NCBI GenBank assembly: GCA_021776115.1
Contig: JAJFGN010000028.1
Span: 1 to 64,000 of the forward strand
Origin: Kiloniellaceae bacterium
GTDB taxonomy: Bacteria; Pseudomonadota; Alphaproteobacteria; Kiloniellales; J153
Direction: 5' to 3'
DNA: 64,000 nucleotides
A program made the translations under genes and the position numbers. Below are positions 52,942 to 60,983 of this stretch, one piece after another. The notes below the pieces were generated by a model. The model saw only the letters and a list, made by a program, of their open reading frames with translations, did no database searches and was not told where the DNA came from. Each line of letters starts with the position of its first letter. Position 1 is the first letter of the stretch.

Positions 52942-53073
52942 CTAGAAATCGGCGATGAGAGGTAAGGTCAGAATAAGGATGAAGGGAATGGCGAACAGGG
53001 CTCCAACCAGAAAGGCCATGCAATCGTAGATGAATAACGGGTCCCTTTTTTGACGGGTAATTGGCAGTGGCAT
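52942..53073 (-). CDS. 43-aa membrane micropeptide A
   Basis: A 132-nt gene too short for usual thresholds. The product has a polar, basic start (MPLPITRQKRDPLF), one membrane segment from about residue 18 to 40 (MAFLVGALFAIPFILIL) and the end ADF. GGAGGG precedes the ATG by 9 bases. The peptide at 54865-54996 has exactly the same length and 12 identical residues in an ungapped alignment: D17, A20, L22, G24, A28, P30, F31, L33, L35, P38 and F43, plus the initiator. Two CRP-type palindromes lie upstream. I know no family for it. Confidence 0.75.
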   Translation of the reverse strand: MPLPITRQKRDPLFIYDCMAFLVGALFAIPFILILTLPLIADF

Positions 53074-53166
53074 GATCTCGACCCTCCGCAAATAGGGCGC
53101 GCGGCCCCTCGTGTTCACGTCCCGATGTTCATGGGAAACACTTAATCAGGGATCGCTTCATGGAAA

Positions 53167-53214
53167 TGTGACCGCGATCACAGCGGCATCGGCCCAGGCG
53201 TGACCGGCGTCACA
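53167..53214 (-). promoter_or_regulatory. tandem CRP-type sites of micropeptide A
   Basis: TGTGACCGCGATCACA (53167-53182) and CGTGACCGGCGTCACA (53199-53214), centres 32 bp apart. The proximal centre lies 101 bp from the start codon. A block CCATGAACA (minus strand, 53134-53126) begins 32 nt downstream of the proximal site, around the expected transcription start if that site acts at -41.5; a TTAAGT -10-like hexamer (53145-53140) fits. The same geometry is found upstream of peptide B. Confidence 0.7.
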
Positions 53215-53275
53215 CATGCGATATTTTATGGGGATTCGGCGAAAAACGGGGCTTGGATACGAGCCTAGAGTTTGC

Positions 53276-53917
53276 TCAGGCTAAGACCCGCTCCGAGCTA
53301 ATTAGATCGACCCCAGCCTTTAACATCGCGCGCTTGGCGGCCGCTAGCGAACCGTCCAGGTCGATGGCGCGGCAGGCGTCCTCGATGACGACGGAGGTGA
53401 AGCCCTCGCGAGCCGCATCGACGGCCGAGAAGTGAACGCAGAAGTCGGTCGCCAGCCCGGCCAGGAACACGCGGTCGAAATCGCGCGTGCGCAAGTATCC
53501 GGTCAGGCCGGTCGGGGTTGTCCGGTCGTTTTCGAAAAAGGCCGAGTAGGAATCGATTTCGGGCCGAAAGCCTTTGCGGACGATTAACTCACCGCGTGCC
53601 GACTCCAGGTCCTTATGGAAGTCCGCGCCCGGCGTGCCCTGAACGCAATGGTCCGGCCACAAGGTTTGCGCCCCATAAGCAAGCTCGATCGATTCGAAAG
53701 GAGCGTGCCCTGAATGGCTGGACGCAAATGATTGGTGTCCGGGCGGGTGCCAGTCCTGGGTTAGCACGACATGCGCGAAGCGCGCGGCCAGACGGTTGAT
53801 GAGCGGGACAACCGCGTCGCCCTCCGGCACGGCCAAAGCGCCGCCGGGGCAGAAATCGTTTTGGACATCGATCAGGAGTAAAACGTCCGAGGTCTTGGGC
53901 ACAAAAGGTTCCGGCAT
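53276..53917 (-). CDS. pncA: nicotinamidase
   Basis: Hydrolyses nicotinamide to nicotinate for NAD salvage (213 residues). The catalytic triad Asp17 (IDVQNDF), Lys115 (VRKGF) and Cys160 (ATDFCVHFSA) is visible, as are metal ligands in TQDWHPPGH and WPDHC. It starts at ATG 53917 and sits 15 bp after the ygiD-type gene, so they form an operon. Confidence 0.93.
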   Translation of the reverse strand: MPEPFVPKTSDVLLLIDVQNDFCPGGALAVPEGDAVVPLINRLAARFAHVVLTQDWHPPGHQSFASSHSGHAPFESIELAYGAQTLWPDHCVQGTPGADFHKDLESARGELIVRKGFRPEIDSYSAFFENDRTTPTGLTGYLRTRDFDRVFLAGLATDFCVHFSAVDAAREGFTSVVIEDACRAIDLDGSLAAAKRAMLKAGVDLISSERVLA

Positions 53918-53932
53918 ATCGACTTCCGAGTG

Positions 53933-54733
53933 TCAGGCCGCCCCGAAGGCGAAGGCGGCCATGGAAAGGCTGCCATAGGAAAAGCCGCGATGCAAAATCC
54001 GGCCGGGAATGGAATCCGGGCTGCCCGGGTCCGCGCCCGCGCCCATGGCGACCGCAAGCGGCAGGTAGTGATCGTCGCTGGGATGGGCCCGTGAGGCCTG
54101 CGGCGCGCGGTGCATACAATCGGCGATGGCCGTACTGTCTCCGGCCTCGACCGTCTCGACCAACCAGTCTTCGAAAGCCTGGGCCCAATCTGGCGTGTCG
54201 GTTCCAGCGCGCCATTCCGCGAGGTTGTGAGTCGCGGTTCCGCTGCCCAGAACCAGCACGCCCTCGGCACGCAAGGGAGCGAGCGCCCGGCCCAGCGCCA
54301 GGTGCGTCGCGGCGTCGGCGCCGGCATGAAGCGCGAGCTGGGCAACCGGAATGTTGGCCTCTGGATACATGAGCATCAGGGGTTCCCATGCCCCATGATC
54401 GAGTCCGCGCACCGAATCCAGCGCGCAATCCATACCTGCGGCTTGAATCAATTCCGCCGCACGATTCGCGGCAGCGGGCGCCCCCGGCGCCGGATAACGC
54501 AACTCGTAAAGCGGTTTGGGAAAGCCGAAGAAATCGTGGATCGTCTCGGGGACCTCGGTCGTGCTCACGCACGGACCCGGCGCGACCCAATGAGCCGAAA
54601 CGCAAAGCACCGCCTTTGGCCGCGGCAGGTCTTGGCCAAGCCTCGCCAGAACCGCGGCGACGGGCAGGTTGTCGAGCACCATGCTCGGCGGCCCGTGGGA
54701 AATGAAAAGGCTGGGAAGCGCGGAACCGGACAT
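53933..54733 (-). CDS. YgiD/LigB-type extradiol dioxygenase
   Basis: 266 residues of the 4,5-DOPA-dioxygenase class. Metal ligand histidines are in FISHGPPS (His13) and SAHW (His48), with LDHGAWEPL and GTATHN later. It opens aromatic catechols. The ATG at 54733 is taken as the start; in-frame upstream codons to 54802 overlap a transcription terminator and are unlikely. There is little room for its own promoter (see 54773-54804). Confidence 0.88.
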   Translation of the reverse strand: MSGSALPSLFISHGPPSMVLDNLPVAAVLARLGQDLPRPKAVLCVSAHWVAPGPCVSTTEVPETIHDFFGFPKPLYELRYPAPGAPAAANRAAELIQAAGMDCALDSVRGLDHGAWEPLMLMYPEANIPVAQLALHAGADAATHLALGRALAPLRAEGVLVLGSGTATHNLAEWRAGTDTPDWAQAFEDWLVETVEAGDSTAIADCMHRAPQASRAHPSDDHYLPLAVAMGAGADPGSPDSIPGRILHRGFSYGSLSMAAFAFGAA

Positions 54734-54772
54734 TGCAGCCAAGATAACCGGCCCGCGAGCCCTGCACACACG

Positions 54773-54804
54773 AAAAAGCGTGGCCCCGTATGAGGGGACC
54801 ACGC
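54773..54804 (-). terminator. terminator after micropeptide B
   Basis: On the minus strand GCGTGGTCCCC and GGGGCCACGC form a stem around TCATAC, followed directly by TTTTT (54777-54773). It ends about 40 bp before the ygiD-type start codon. Confidence 0.75.
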
Positions 54805-54822
54805 AAGTTTGCCCGGGGGAAA

Positions 54823-54851
54823 CGGACCGGCGGCAAAGCGCCGCCGGTCCG
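54823..54851 (-). terminator. 12-bp GC stem-loop in the micropeptide B 3' region
   Basis: CGGACCGGCGGC (54823-54834) and GCCGCCGGTCCG (54840-54851) pair perfectly around a 5-nt loop. It sits just after the stop of peptide B. There is no T-run, so it may stabilise the RNA or be the first of two tandem stems ending the transcript. Confidence 0.6.
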
Positions 54852-54864
54852 CACGGGCGGAGAC

Positions 54865-54996
54865 CTAGAAGCCAGGAAAAAAAGGTGCCGCAAGGACCAG
54901 AGCGAAGGGCGTGGCGATTATGGTCCCAGCCAAAACCGCCAAGACGTCGAGCGTGACGATGGAGCTCTTGCGCAGAATGTTGGAGCGCTTTGTCAT
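54865..54996 (-). CDS. 43-aa membrane micropeptide B
   Basis: Paralogue of the gene at 52942-53073, same length, minus strand. The product begins MTKRSNILRKSSIV, is strongly basic, and is followed by one membrane segment (about 17-40: LAVLAGTIIATPFALVL) and the end FPGF. AAGGGG lies 8 bases before the ATG. Conserved positions form D-xx-A-x-L-x-G-xxx-A-x-P-F-x-L-x-L-xx-P and a final F. Tandem CRP-type sites and a terminator enclose it, so it has its own transcript. No family is known to me. Confidence 0.75.
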   Translation of the reverse strand: MTKRSNILRKSSIVTLDVLAVLAGTIIATPFALVLAAPFFPGF

Positions 54997-55075
54997 GGTT
55001 TTGCCCCTTAACGTTGCGGGGCGCATCGCCCCTGTGTTCATGGATAGGATTTGGCCACCAAACCGCTCACGAAGA

Positions 55076-55123
55076 AGTGACAGGCGTCACAGCGTCGCGG
55101 TCGGGCCTGTGACCGGTGTCACA
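55076..55123 (-). promoter_or_regulatory. tandem CRP-type sites of micropeptide B
   Basis: AGTGACAGGCGTCACA (55076-55091) and TGTGACCGGTGTCACA (55108-55123), centres 32 bp apart, exactly as upstream of peptide A. CCATGAACA (55043-55035, minus strand) again begins 32 nt downstream of the proximal site. The distal site is a perfect TGTGA-N6-TCACA. Confidence 0.75.
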
Positions 55124-55232
55124 CCCTGCTTGTTTTTGATGTAAGGCGGCGGCGGAAGACGGCGCTAGCGGCCGCGCGCGGCGGCCGCAGTCAGGGCCGC
55201 CGGGGGAGACCGTACCTGCTTACGAAGGCTGG

Positions 55233-56048
55233 CTACTGTTGGGTTAGCCGGTCCAGACGCATGAGACCGGCGCCAAGAATCGGGCCGTTGCGACCCTGCT
55301 GCACGAGAACGGCACACCCAAAATTGCCCCGCGCCGCGGCGCTATCCAGGTTGAGCGGGATTTCCAGGCGTTCGCCCATCCAGGTTCCCAGACGCTCCAT
55401 GCGCCGAACGACATTGGCGTTACGGATCGTACGGCCGGCGTTTTCGCCACGCTTCACGCGGGTTTCATAGCCCTCGTCAAAAATAGCGAGCCAAATGGTG
55501 GCGCCCCGGTCAGGTGCGTGGCCCGCGGGTATAACGACCGTGCCACCATTGCTGGGAACGAATTCGACGGCCACGGGCTTGCGCCGCTTGGCCGCTTTTT
55601 CCAGCGATGCCAGCACCTCGTCACGACGGGAGCCGACGACATCGTAGCGGCCGTCGATTACCATCTGCGGCGTATAGATATAGCGCAGACCCAGCTCCTC
55701 GGCGTAGGCGCGCTGCCGTTCCGTATTTTGCGGGCTGCCGTAGGGATCTCGCCAGCCGATGTAGTCCCAGTAATCCACGTGCAGCGACAGGGCGATCACA
55801 TCGGCGCGCTCGGCCAACTCTCCGAGCAAGGCATCGGCGGGTGGGCAGGAGCTGCAGCCTTGGGACGTAAAGAGCTCGATCACGACCGGTTGTACGGCGG
55901 CGCCTGAACTGGACGACTCCGCCCGGCCGGCGCCAGCGACAAGGGCGAGAATTCCGACGCTCAACAGCCCGGCCCCGGCCAGTCGAGCGGCCCGACCCGC
56001 AAAACCGGCGCGCCACGGCCGTGCGAAGCATTGAAGCCAAGTTAGCAT
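55233..56048 (-). CDS. DUF1223 exported thioredoxin-fold protein
   Basis: 271 residues with a signal sequence (about 20-43). The DUF1223 domain starts VVIELFTSQGCSSCPPADALL with the CSSC pair (Cys65/Cys68), then HVDYWDYIGWRDP and TPQMVIDGRYDVVG. A periplasmic disulfide or reductase role is probable from the fold, but partners are unknown. It precedes the tandem-site/micropeptide B module, all on the minus strand. Confidence 0.85.
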   Translation of the reverse strand: MLTWLQCFARPWRAGFAGRAARLAGAGLLSVGILALVAGAGRAESSSSGAAVQPVVIELFTSQGCSSCPPADALLGELAERADVIALSLHVDYWDYIGWRDPYGSPQNTERQRAYAEELGLRYIYTPQMVIDGRYDVVGSRRDEVLASLEKAAKRRKPVAVEFVPSNGGTVVIPAGHAPDRGATIWLAIFDEGYETRVKRGENAGRTIRNANVVRRMERLGTWMGERLEIPLNLDSAAARGNFGCAVLVQQGRNGPILGAGLMRLDRLTQQ

Positions 56049-56232
56049 TGTTGGACGATACGGAGGTGCTTATTCACAAGCGAATCACGTTAGGGTGAGA
56101 CCGGAACCTTGGCTCAAATATCTGAAAACAATATGAAAACAGCGCACATACAGAGGTGCCAGGCTTGCCGGCACCGACCCGCCTTGGCATAGTCGCGACC
56201 GCGCGTACCGCGCTCAAACCATAAGGTCCTAC

Positions 56233-56856
56233 ATGATCTATCTCCTGCGCCACGGCGAAACGCTGTGGAACCGCGAAGGCCGGAATCAAGGCCAGCTCGA
56301 TTCACCTCTGACGCGTAATGGCATCGCCCAGGTCGAGGCCATGGGCCGGCGCCTGCTGGACGAAATTGGCGATCCGCGTCCTTGGGCGATCGTGGCCAGC
56401 CCGCTGGGCCGTGCCTGGCAGAGCGCGGCCATCGTCGCGGAAATACTCGGCCTGGACCCACGCGCCATTGCACACGACGCACGCCTGGCGGAGATACGAT
56501 TTGGCGCTTGGGAGGGGCGCACCTACGACGAAATCGACGCGGATCAACCGGGCATCTTGGCCCAGCGCGAAGCCGAACTTTGGCGGTTTCGTCCGCCGGG
56601 CGGAGAAAGTTACGCCGACTTGTCCGACCGGGTCGCGCCGTGGTTGTCGTCCATCCCGAAATGGGCGAAGCTCATCGTGGTGTGTCATGGCGGCACCGGG
56701 CGCGTCCTGCGCGGCCTCTTCGCCAAGCTGCCGCCCGAGACCGCGGCAACCTTGAAGAATACCCAGGACGAGCTATACCGCCTGCACGACGGCCGCTTCG
56801 AGGTTTTGAAAACCGGCTTCAATGGCATGAGCAGCCCCGCTGCGGGCACCCGGTGA
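56233..56856 (+). CDS. histidine phosphatase / phosphoglycerate-mutase-like
   Basis: 207 residues. The RHGE motif (Arg6-His7-Gly8-Glu9) is at the start, with the second catalytic His in VVCHGGTGRVLRG. It is in the cofactor-dependent phosphoglycerate mutase/CobC family; the substrate is not determinable. The stop overlaps the next gene's GTG start (GTGA). Confidence 0.85.
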   Translation: MIYLLRHGETLWNREGRNQGQLDSPLTRNGIAQVEAMGRRLLDEIGDPRPWAIVASPLGRAWQSAAIVAEILGLDPRAIAHDARLAEIRFGAWEGRTYDEIDADQPGILAQREAELWRFRPPGGESYADLSDRVAPWLSSIPKWAKLIVVCHGGTGRVLRGLFAKLPPETAATLKNTQDELYRLHDGRFEVLKTGFNGMSSPAAGTR

Positions 56857-57755
56857 ACGCCGCCCTCTATGCGCTGACGGTGTTTTGCTGGGGCACGAGC
56901 TGGCTGGCAGTGAAACTTCATCTAGGCGTGGTCGCGCCCGAAGTTTCGCTGGTCTACCGTTTCGTCCTGGCTGCTGCCCTGACCACGGCGATCTGCTTTG
57001 CGATGCGCAAGCCGATGCGCTTTTCCGCCGGCAATCACCTCTTCATGGCCATGCAGGGATTGTTCCTGTTCTCGACCAACTTTTTCCTGATCTACCTGGG
57101 CACCCAGTATCTGACGTCGGGCTTGGTCGCGGTGATTTTTTCCATGGTCATCGTTTTCAATATCTTCGGCAGCGCGCTTCTGTTCCGCGCCCGTGTGGAG
57201 CCGCGCGTCCTGCTCGGCGCCGCCTGCGGCCTGAGTGGGCTTGTCTTGGTCTTCCGGCCCGAGATCGCAGCCTTCGACCTGGACGCCGAGGGGACCCGAG
57301 GACTCCTGCTAGCGCTGAGCGGGACTTTCTCCGCCGCTTGCGGGATGCTGACGTCAGCTTGGAACCAGCGGCGCCGCGCCCTGCCGGTGTTCCAAACCAA
57401 TGCCTACGGCATGGCTTACGGCGCGGCGTTCACACTTGGCCTTTGCCTGGTGCGCGGCAGTCCTTTCAATTTCGATCCGACGCCGCTTTATGCCGGGTCC
57501 TTGCTCTACCTCTCTGTCTTCTCCACCGTGATCGGGTTTTGGAGTTACCTGACCTTGGTGGGACGCATCGGCGCCGGGCGCGCGGCCTATGCAACCGCCC
57601 TCTTCCCGTTGGTTGCGCTCGCCTTGTCCACTGTCTTCGAGAACTATGTCTGGAGCGGCGAGGCTGCTGCCGGAGTCGCGCTGATCCTGCTCGGCAACAT
57701 CGCGATTCTGGCCAAAGCAAAGACAAGGCCGGCCTCGCCTGAGCGCGCCGGCTAG
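56853..57755 (+). CDS. EamA-family drug/metabolite transporter
   Basis: 300 residues, ten-span DMT carrier: VFCWGTSWLAVKLHLG at the start, LGTQYLTSGLVAVIFSM and LVGRIGAGRAAYATALFPLVALALS in the second half. It starts with GTG at 56853, overlapping the phosphatase gene. The two are translationally coupled. It converges on tctA. The substrate is unknown. Confidence 0.88.
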   Translation: MNAALYALTVFCWGTSWLAVKLHLGVVAPEVSLVYRFVLAAALTTAICFAMRKPMRFSAGNHLFMAMQGLFLFSTNFFLIYLGTQYLTSGLVAVIFSMVIVFNIFGSALLFRARVEPRVLLGAACGLSGLVLVFRPEIAAFDLDAEGTRGLLLALSGTFSAACGMLTSAWNQRRRALPVFQTNAYGMAYGAAFTLGLCLVRGSPFNFDPTPLYAGSLLYLSVFSTVIGFWSYLTLVGRIGAGRAAYATALFPLVALALSTVFENYVWSGEAAAGVALILLGNIAILAKAKTRPASPERAG

Positions 57756-57775
57756 GCCATGATCGTCCTAGGTTT

Positions 57776-59314
57776 TTAACCGCCTTCACCCGCGGCTTCG
57801 CGCCGCCGGGCCAAGGCTCGCGTGACGTAGGGCACCATCATCGGCACGACGAGAATAAGCGCCGCGACGATCAGGATACCGAAGGTCAGGGGCCGCTCCC
57901 AGAGAAACGACCAGGAATCGTCGTTGATGATGAGCGCGCGGCGCAAATTTTCTTCCATCATGCCGCCCAAAATGAAGCCGAGCAGCATGGGCGCCATGGG
58001 AAAGTCGAGCAGGCGCAGAGCAATGGCCGCCACCGCGAAGATCACCATGAGGTGGATATCGAAGGTGTTGAAGGAAACGAAGTAGACTCCGATCAAAGAG
58101 AAGAACAGGATCAGTGGGATCAGGATCGTTTGCGGCAGCGCCAGGATGCGCGCGATGTAGGGGATGAGCGGCAGATTCAGGATCAGCAGAATGACGTTGC
58201 CGATATACATCGACACGATTACCGACCAGAACACCTCCGGATTGTCGAGGAATAGGCGCGGACCGGGCTGTATGCCATAGGACAAGAGCGCGCCCAGCAT
58301 GATCGCCGTGGTCCCCGAGCCCGGGATACCCAGCGTCAGGAGCGGCACGAAGGATCCTGAACACGCGGCGTTGTTGGCGGTTTCCGGTGCGGCCAGGCCG
58401 CGAATCGACCCTTTTCCGAATTGGACCGCCTTCTTCGGCCCGGCCAGCCGCTGCTCCATGCCATAGGCCATAAAGCTGGCAATCGTTGCCCCCGCGCCCG
58501 GCAGCACACCGATGAAGAAGCCGAGGACCGAAGAGCGGCCGATCACCGGTACCATTTCCTTCACTTCCGCACGCGAAAGCTTCATCGACCCGAGGTTCGC
58601 CTGCGCGTCCTTTTCGCGGGCGATATCCGCTTGGCTCTTGGGCTTGAGGACCGCCATCAGGGCCTCGGACAAGGCGAAGGTCGCCATCGCAAGAAGCAGG
58701 AAAGAGACACCGTCGATCAGGTCCAAGATACCCAAGGTGAAACGCTGCACGCCTTGCGTCTGATCGGTCCCGACGGTCGAGATCATCAGGCCCAGAACCG
58801 CCATCATCAGCGCCTTGACCACGTTGCCCTTGCCCGCGAAGGCGGCGACCGCGGTCAAACCCAAGACCATCAAGGCGAAATAGTCGGTCGATCGGAACGA
58901 CAGCGATACGGCGGCGAGCGACGGCGCGGCGATAAGCAGAAAAATTGCCGCGATGGTGCCGCCGGAAAAGGATGAATAGGCCGCGATGGCCAAGGCCTTG
59001 CCGGCTTGGCCCTGCCGCGCCATGGGATAGCCGTCGAAAGCGGTGGCGACCGTCCCCGCCACGCCGGGCGCGTTGATCAGGATCGAGGAGGTCGAACCGC
59101 CGAATATCGCCCCATAATAAACGCCCGCCATCAATATCATGCCCGAAGCCGGATCGAAGCCGTAAGTGATCGGGATCATCAAAGCGATGGCAGAGATCGG
59201 CCCCAGGCCCGGCAGCATGCCGATAAAGGTGCCGACGAAACAACCGGCCACGACCATCAAGAGATTGATCGGCGTGATCACGGTCGCGAGACCTGCGAGG
59301 ATTCCCTCCAGCAT
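57776..59314 (-). CDS. tctA: tripartite tricarboxylate transporter, large subunit
   Basis: 512 residues with about eleven or twelve spans. The TctA family signature is seen in GMLPGLGPISAIALMIPITYG near the N-terminus and GVLPGAGATIASFMAYG in the middle, and the later GIPGSGTTAIMLGALL. It forms the channel that takes up carboxylates with the periplasmic TctC. Order on the minus strand is tctC, tctB, tctA, as is usual. Confidence 0.93.
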   Translation of the reverse strand: MLEGILAGLATVITPINLLMVVAGCFVGTFIGMLPGLGPISAIALMIPITYGFDPASGMILMAGVYYGAIFGGSTSSILINAPGVAGTVATAFDGYPMARQGQAGKALAIAAYSSFSGGTIAAIFLLIAAPSLAAVSLSFRSTDYFALMVLGLTAVAAFAGKGNVVKALMMAVLGLMISTVGTDQTQGVQRFTLGILDLIDGVSFLLLAMATFALSEALMAVLKPKSQADIAREKDAQANLGSMKLSRAEVKEMVPVIGRSSVLGFFIGVLPGAGATIASFMAYGMEQRLAGPKKAVQFGKGSIRGLAAPETANNAACSGSFVPLLTLGIPGSGTTAIMLGALLSYGIQPGPRLFLDNPEVFWSVIVSMYIGNVILLILNLPLIPYIARILALPQTILIPLILFFSLIGVYFVSFNTFDIHLMVIFAVAAIALRLLDFPMAPMLLGFILGGMMEENLRRALIINDDSWSFLWERPLTFGILIVAALILVVPMMVPYVTRALARRREAAGEGG

Positions 59315-59318
59315 CGCC

Positions 59319-59774
59319 TCAACCTCTCAGGAACTCGGGCCAAGGCTCGATGAAAACACCGAGAACCTGGGTCATCAGCGCCCAGAATAAAATTACCAAC
59401 GGGAGCGAGGCCGCCAGGATCAACCACAGGCGCCGTTCGCCGAGGATAACGAAGCCGCCGATCAAGAACAGGCTGGTCGAGATCAGAAAACCGAGTGGCC
59501 GAACACCGAGACCGTAGAAGATCATCAGCGCACACAACAGCGCGGCGCCACCCCAACGGAATTTCGATGACGAGGGAAACGCGCCGCCACCCGGCTTGAG
59601 TAACAAGACCAAGGATAGGACTGCGCCCAAAACCGTCAGCGCCTGCGGCATCGTGCGTGCGGTAAAGGCCGCTTCGGCTTGAAACGGCAGCAGCGGAATA
59701 CGAAACGACAGCGCCCCGTAGCCAAGCGAAAAAGCGAGCATGAGAAGCGCGCCGACACGATCCCGCGAAAGCAT
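59319..59774 (-). CDS. tctB: tripartite tricarboxylate transporter, small subunit
   Basis: 151 residues, four membrane spans, the typical TctB size. The N-terminal DRVGALLMLAFSLGYGALS and the central LGVRPLGFLISTSLFLIGGF match the family. It lies 4 bp from tctA. Confidence 0.88.
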   Translation of the reverse strand: MLSRDRVGALLMLAFSLGYGALSFRIPLLPFQAEAAFTARTMPQALTVLGAVLSLVLLLKPGGGAFPSSSKFRWGGAALLCALMIFYGLGVRPLGFLISTSLFLIGGFVILGERRLWLILAASLPLVILFWALMTQVLGVFIEPWPEFLRG

Positions 59775-59828
59775 GCCAAGCCTCCAAGACGGCGGCGCCC
59801 GGCCGGGGCGCCGGCCGTTTAGCCTAAA

Positions 59829-60812
59829 TCAGAGGAAGCCCAATTCGCGCATCAAGTCACCGATCTGTTGCTCTTGCTCTTCGAGAAACGACACAAAATC
59901 GGGGCCCGGCTTGAAGATGTTGGCCCAGCCGTTGCGGGAGCGGACGTTTTCCCACTCCTTGGTCGCGTACATTTTTTCCAGCACGGCTGTGTAGGCCGCT
60001 TGTTTGTCGGCCGGCAGGCCGGGCGCGCCAAAGAAACCGCGCCAGTTCACGAATTCCGCGTCGGCACCCGATTCCTTGCAGGTCGGGACATCGGGCGCAT
60101 CGCCCAGGCGCGCGCTCGAGGTCACGCACAACACCCGGACCTGGCCTTGCTTCGCCATGTCGAGGGCCTCGCCCAAACCGGTCGAAAGCGCCTCGATCTC
60201 ACCCGACAACAGACCGGCCATGGCCTTACCGCCCGCATCGTAAGGTACATACTTGACCTTGGTCGGCTCCGCCCCCGCCGACTTAAAGATCAGCGCCGCG
60301 ACCACATGGTCCATACTTCCAGCGACCGAGCCGCCCCCGATCGCAAGCTTCTTCGGATCCTCCTTATAGATCGCGAGAAGATCGCCGAAGGATTTGATCG
60401 GTGAGCCGGCGTTCACAACCAAGGTGCCATAATCGCCGATGACGGCCGCTACCGGTGTCAGGTCGCGGAAGGATTGCGGAAAGACCTTCTGCAAGGACCG
60501 GATCACAATCGGTGTCGAATTAACCATCAAGGTGCCGTCTTGTTTGGCCGCCGTTTCGATCAGGTGCGCGATGGCCTTGCCACCGCCGCCGCCGGACATG
60601 TTCTCGAAAGACGCCGTGCCCACGAGGCCGGCTTTGGTCAGAGCCTCGCCGGTGCCGCGCGCGGTCCCATCCCAGCCCCCACCGGCACCGCCAGGAATTA
60701 GGAAATGGATAGACTCGACTTCGGCGGCACTGGCGGCGCCAGCGGCCCCGGTTGCCAGAGCAACCGCGGCAAAGGCCGTTAGCATCGCGCGGCGATTAAG
60801 AAACAGCTTCAT
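59829..60812 (-). CDS. tctC: tripartite tricarboxylate transporter, binding protein
   Basis: The periplasmic solute-binding component (327 residues). GGAGG precedes the ATG at 60812. The signal peptide is about residues 1-28. The mature part shows HFLIPGGAGGGWDGTARG, PTKVKYVPYDAGGKAMAGLLSG and the C-terminal block typical of Bug/TctC proteins. The ligand is a carboxylate, unspecified. The first gene of the operon, it is divergent from the D-cysteine desulfhydrase-like gene. Confidence 0.92.
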   Translation of the reverse strand: MKLFLNRRAMLTAFAAVALATGAAGAASAAEVESIHFLIPGGAGGGWDGTARGTGEALTKAGLVGTASFENMSGGGGGKAIAHLIETAAKQDGTLMVNSTPIVIRSLQKVFPQSFRDLTPVAAVIGDYGTLVVNAGSPIKSFGDLLAIYKEDPKKLAIGGGSVAGSMDHVVAALIFKSAGAEPTKVKYVPYDAGGKAMAGLLSGEIEALSTGLGEALDMAKQGQVRVLCVTSSARLGDAPDVPTCKESGADAEFVNWRGFFGAPGLPADKQAAYTAVLEKMYATKEWENVRSRNGWANIFKPGPDFVSFLEEQEQQIGDLMRELGFL

Positions 60813-60983
60813 CGTGACTTTCCTCCCAAGTGATCGAGTTCTTGTTGCGCTAGGCCGTCGTCGAGCAAGCCCGGTTTTCTTGAAGTTGAGGAAAGCATAA
60901 CAAGCGTCAGACGCCTTGTCCCGCCCCGTTTCGGGCCGGGCCGGTCCCTGGCAAGAGATCGCCCTCGCTGCCATAATGGTGAA

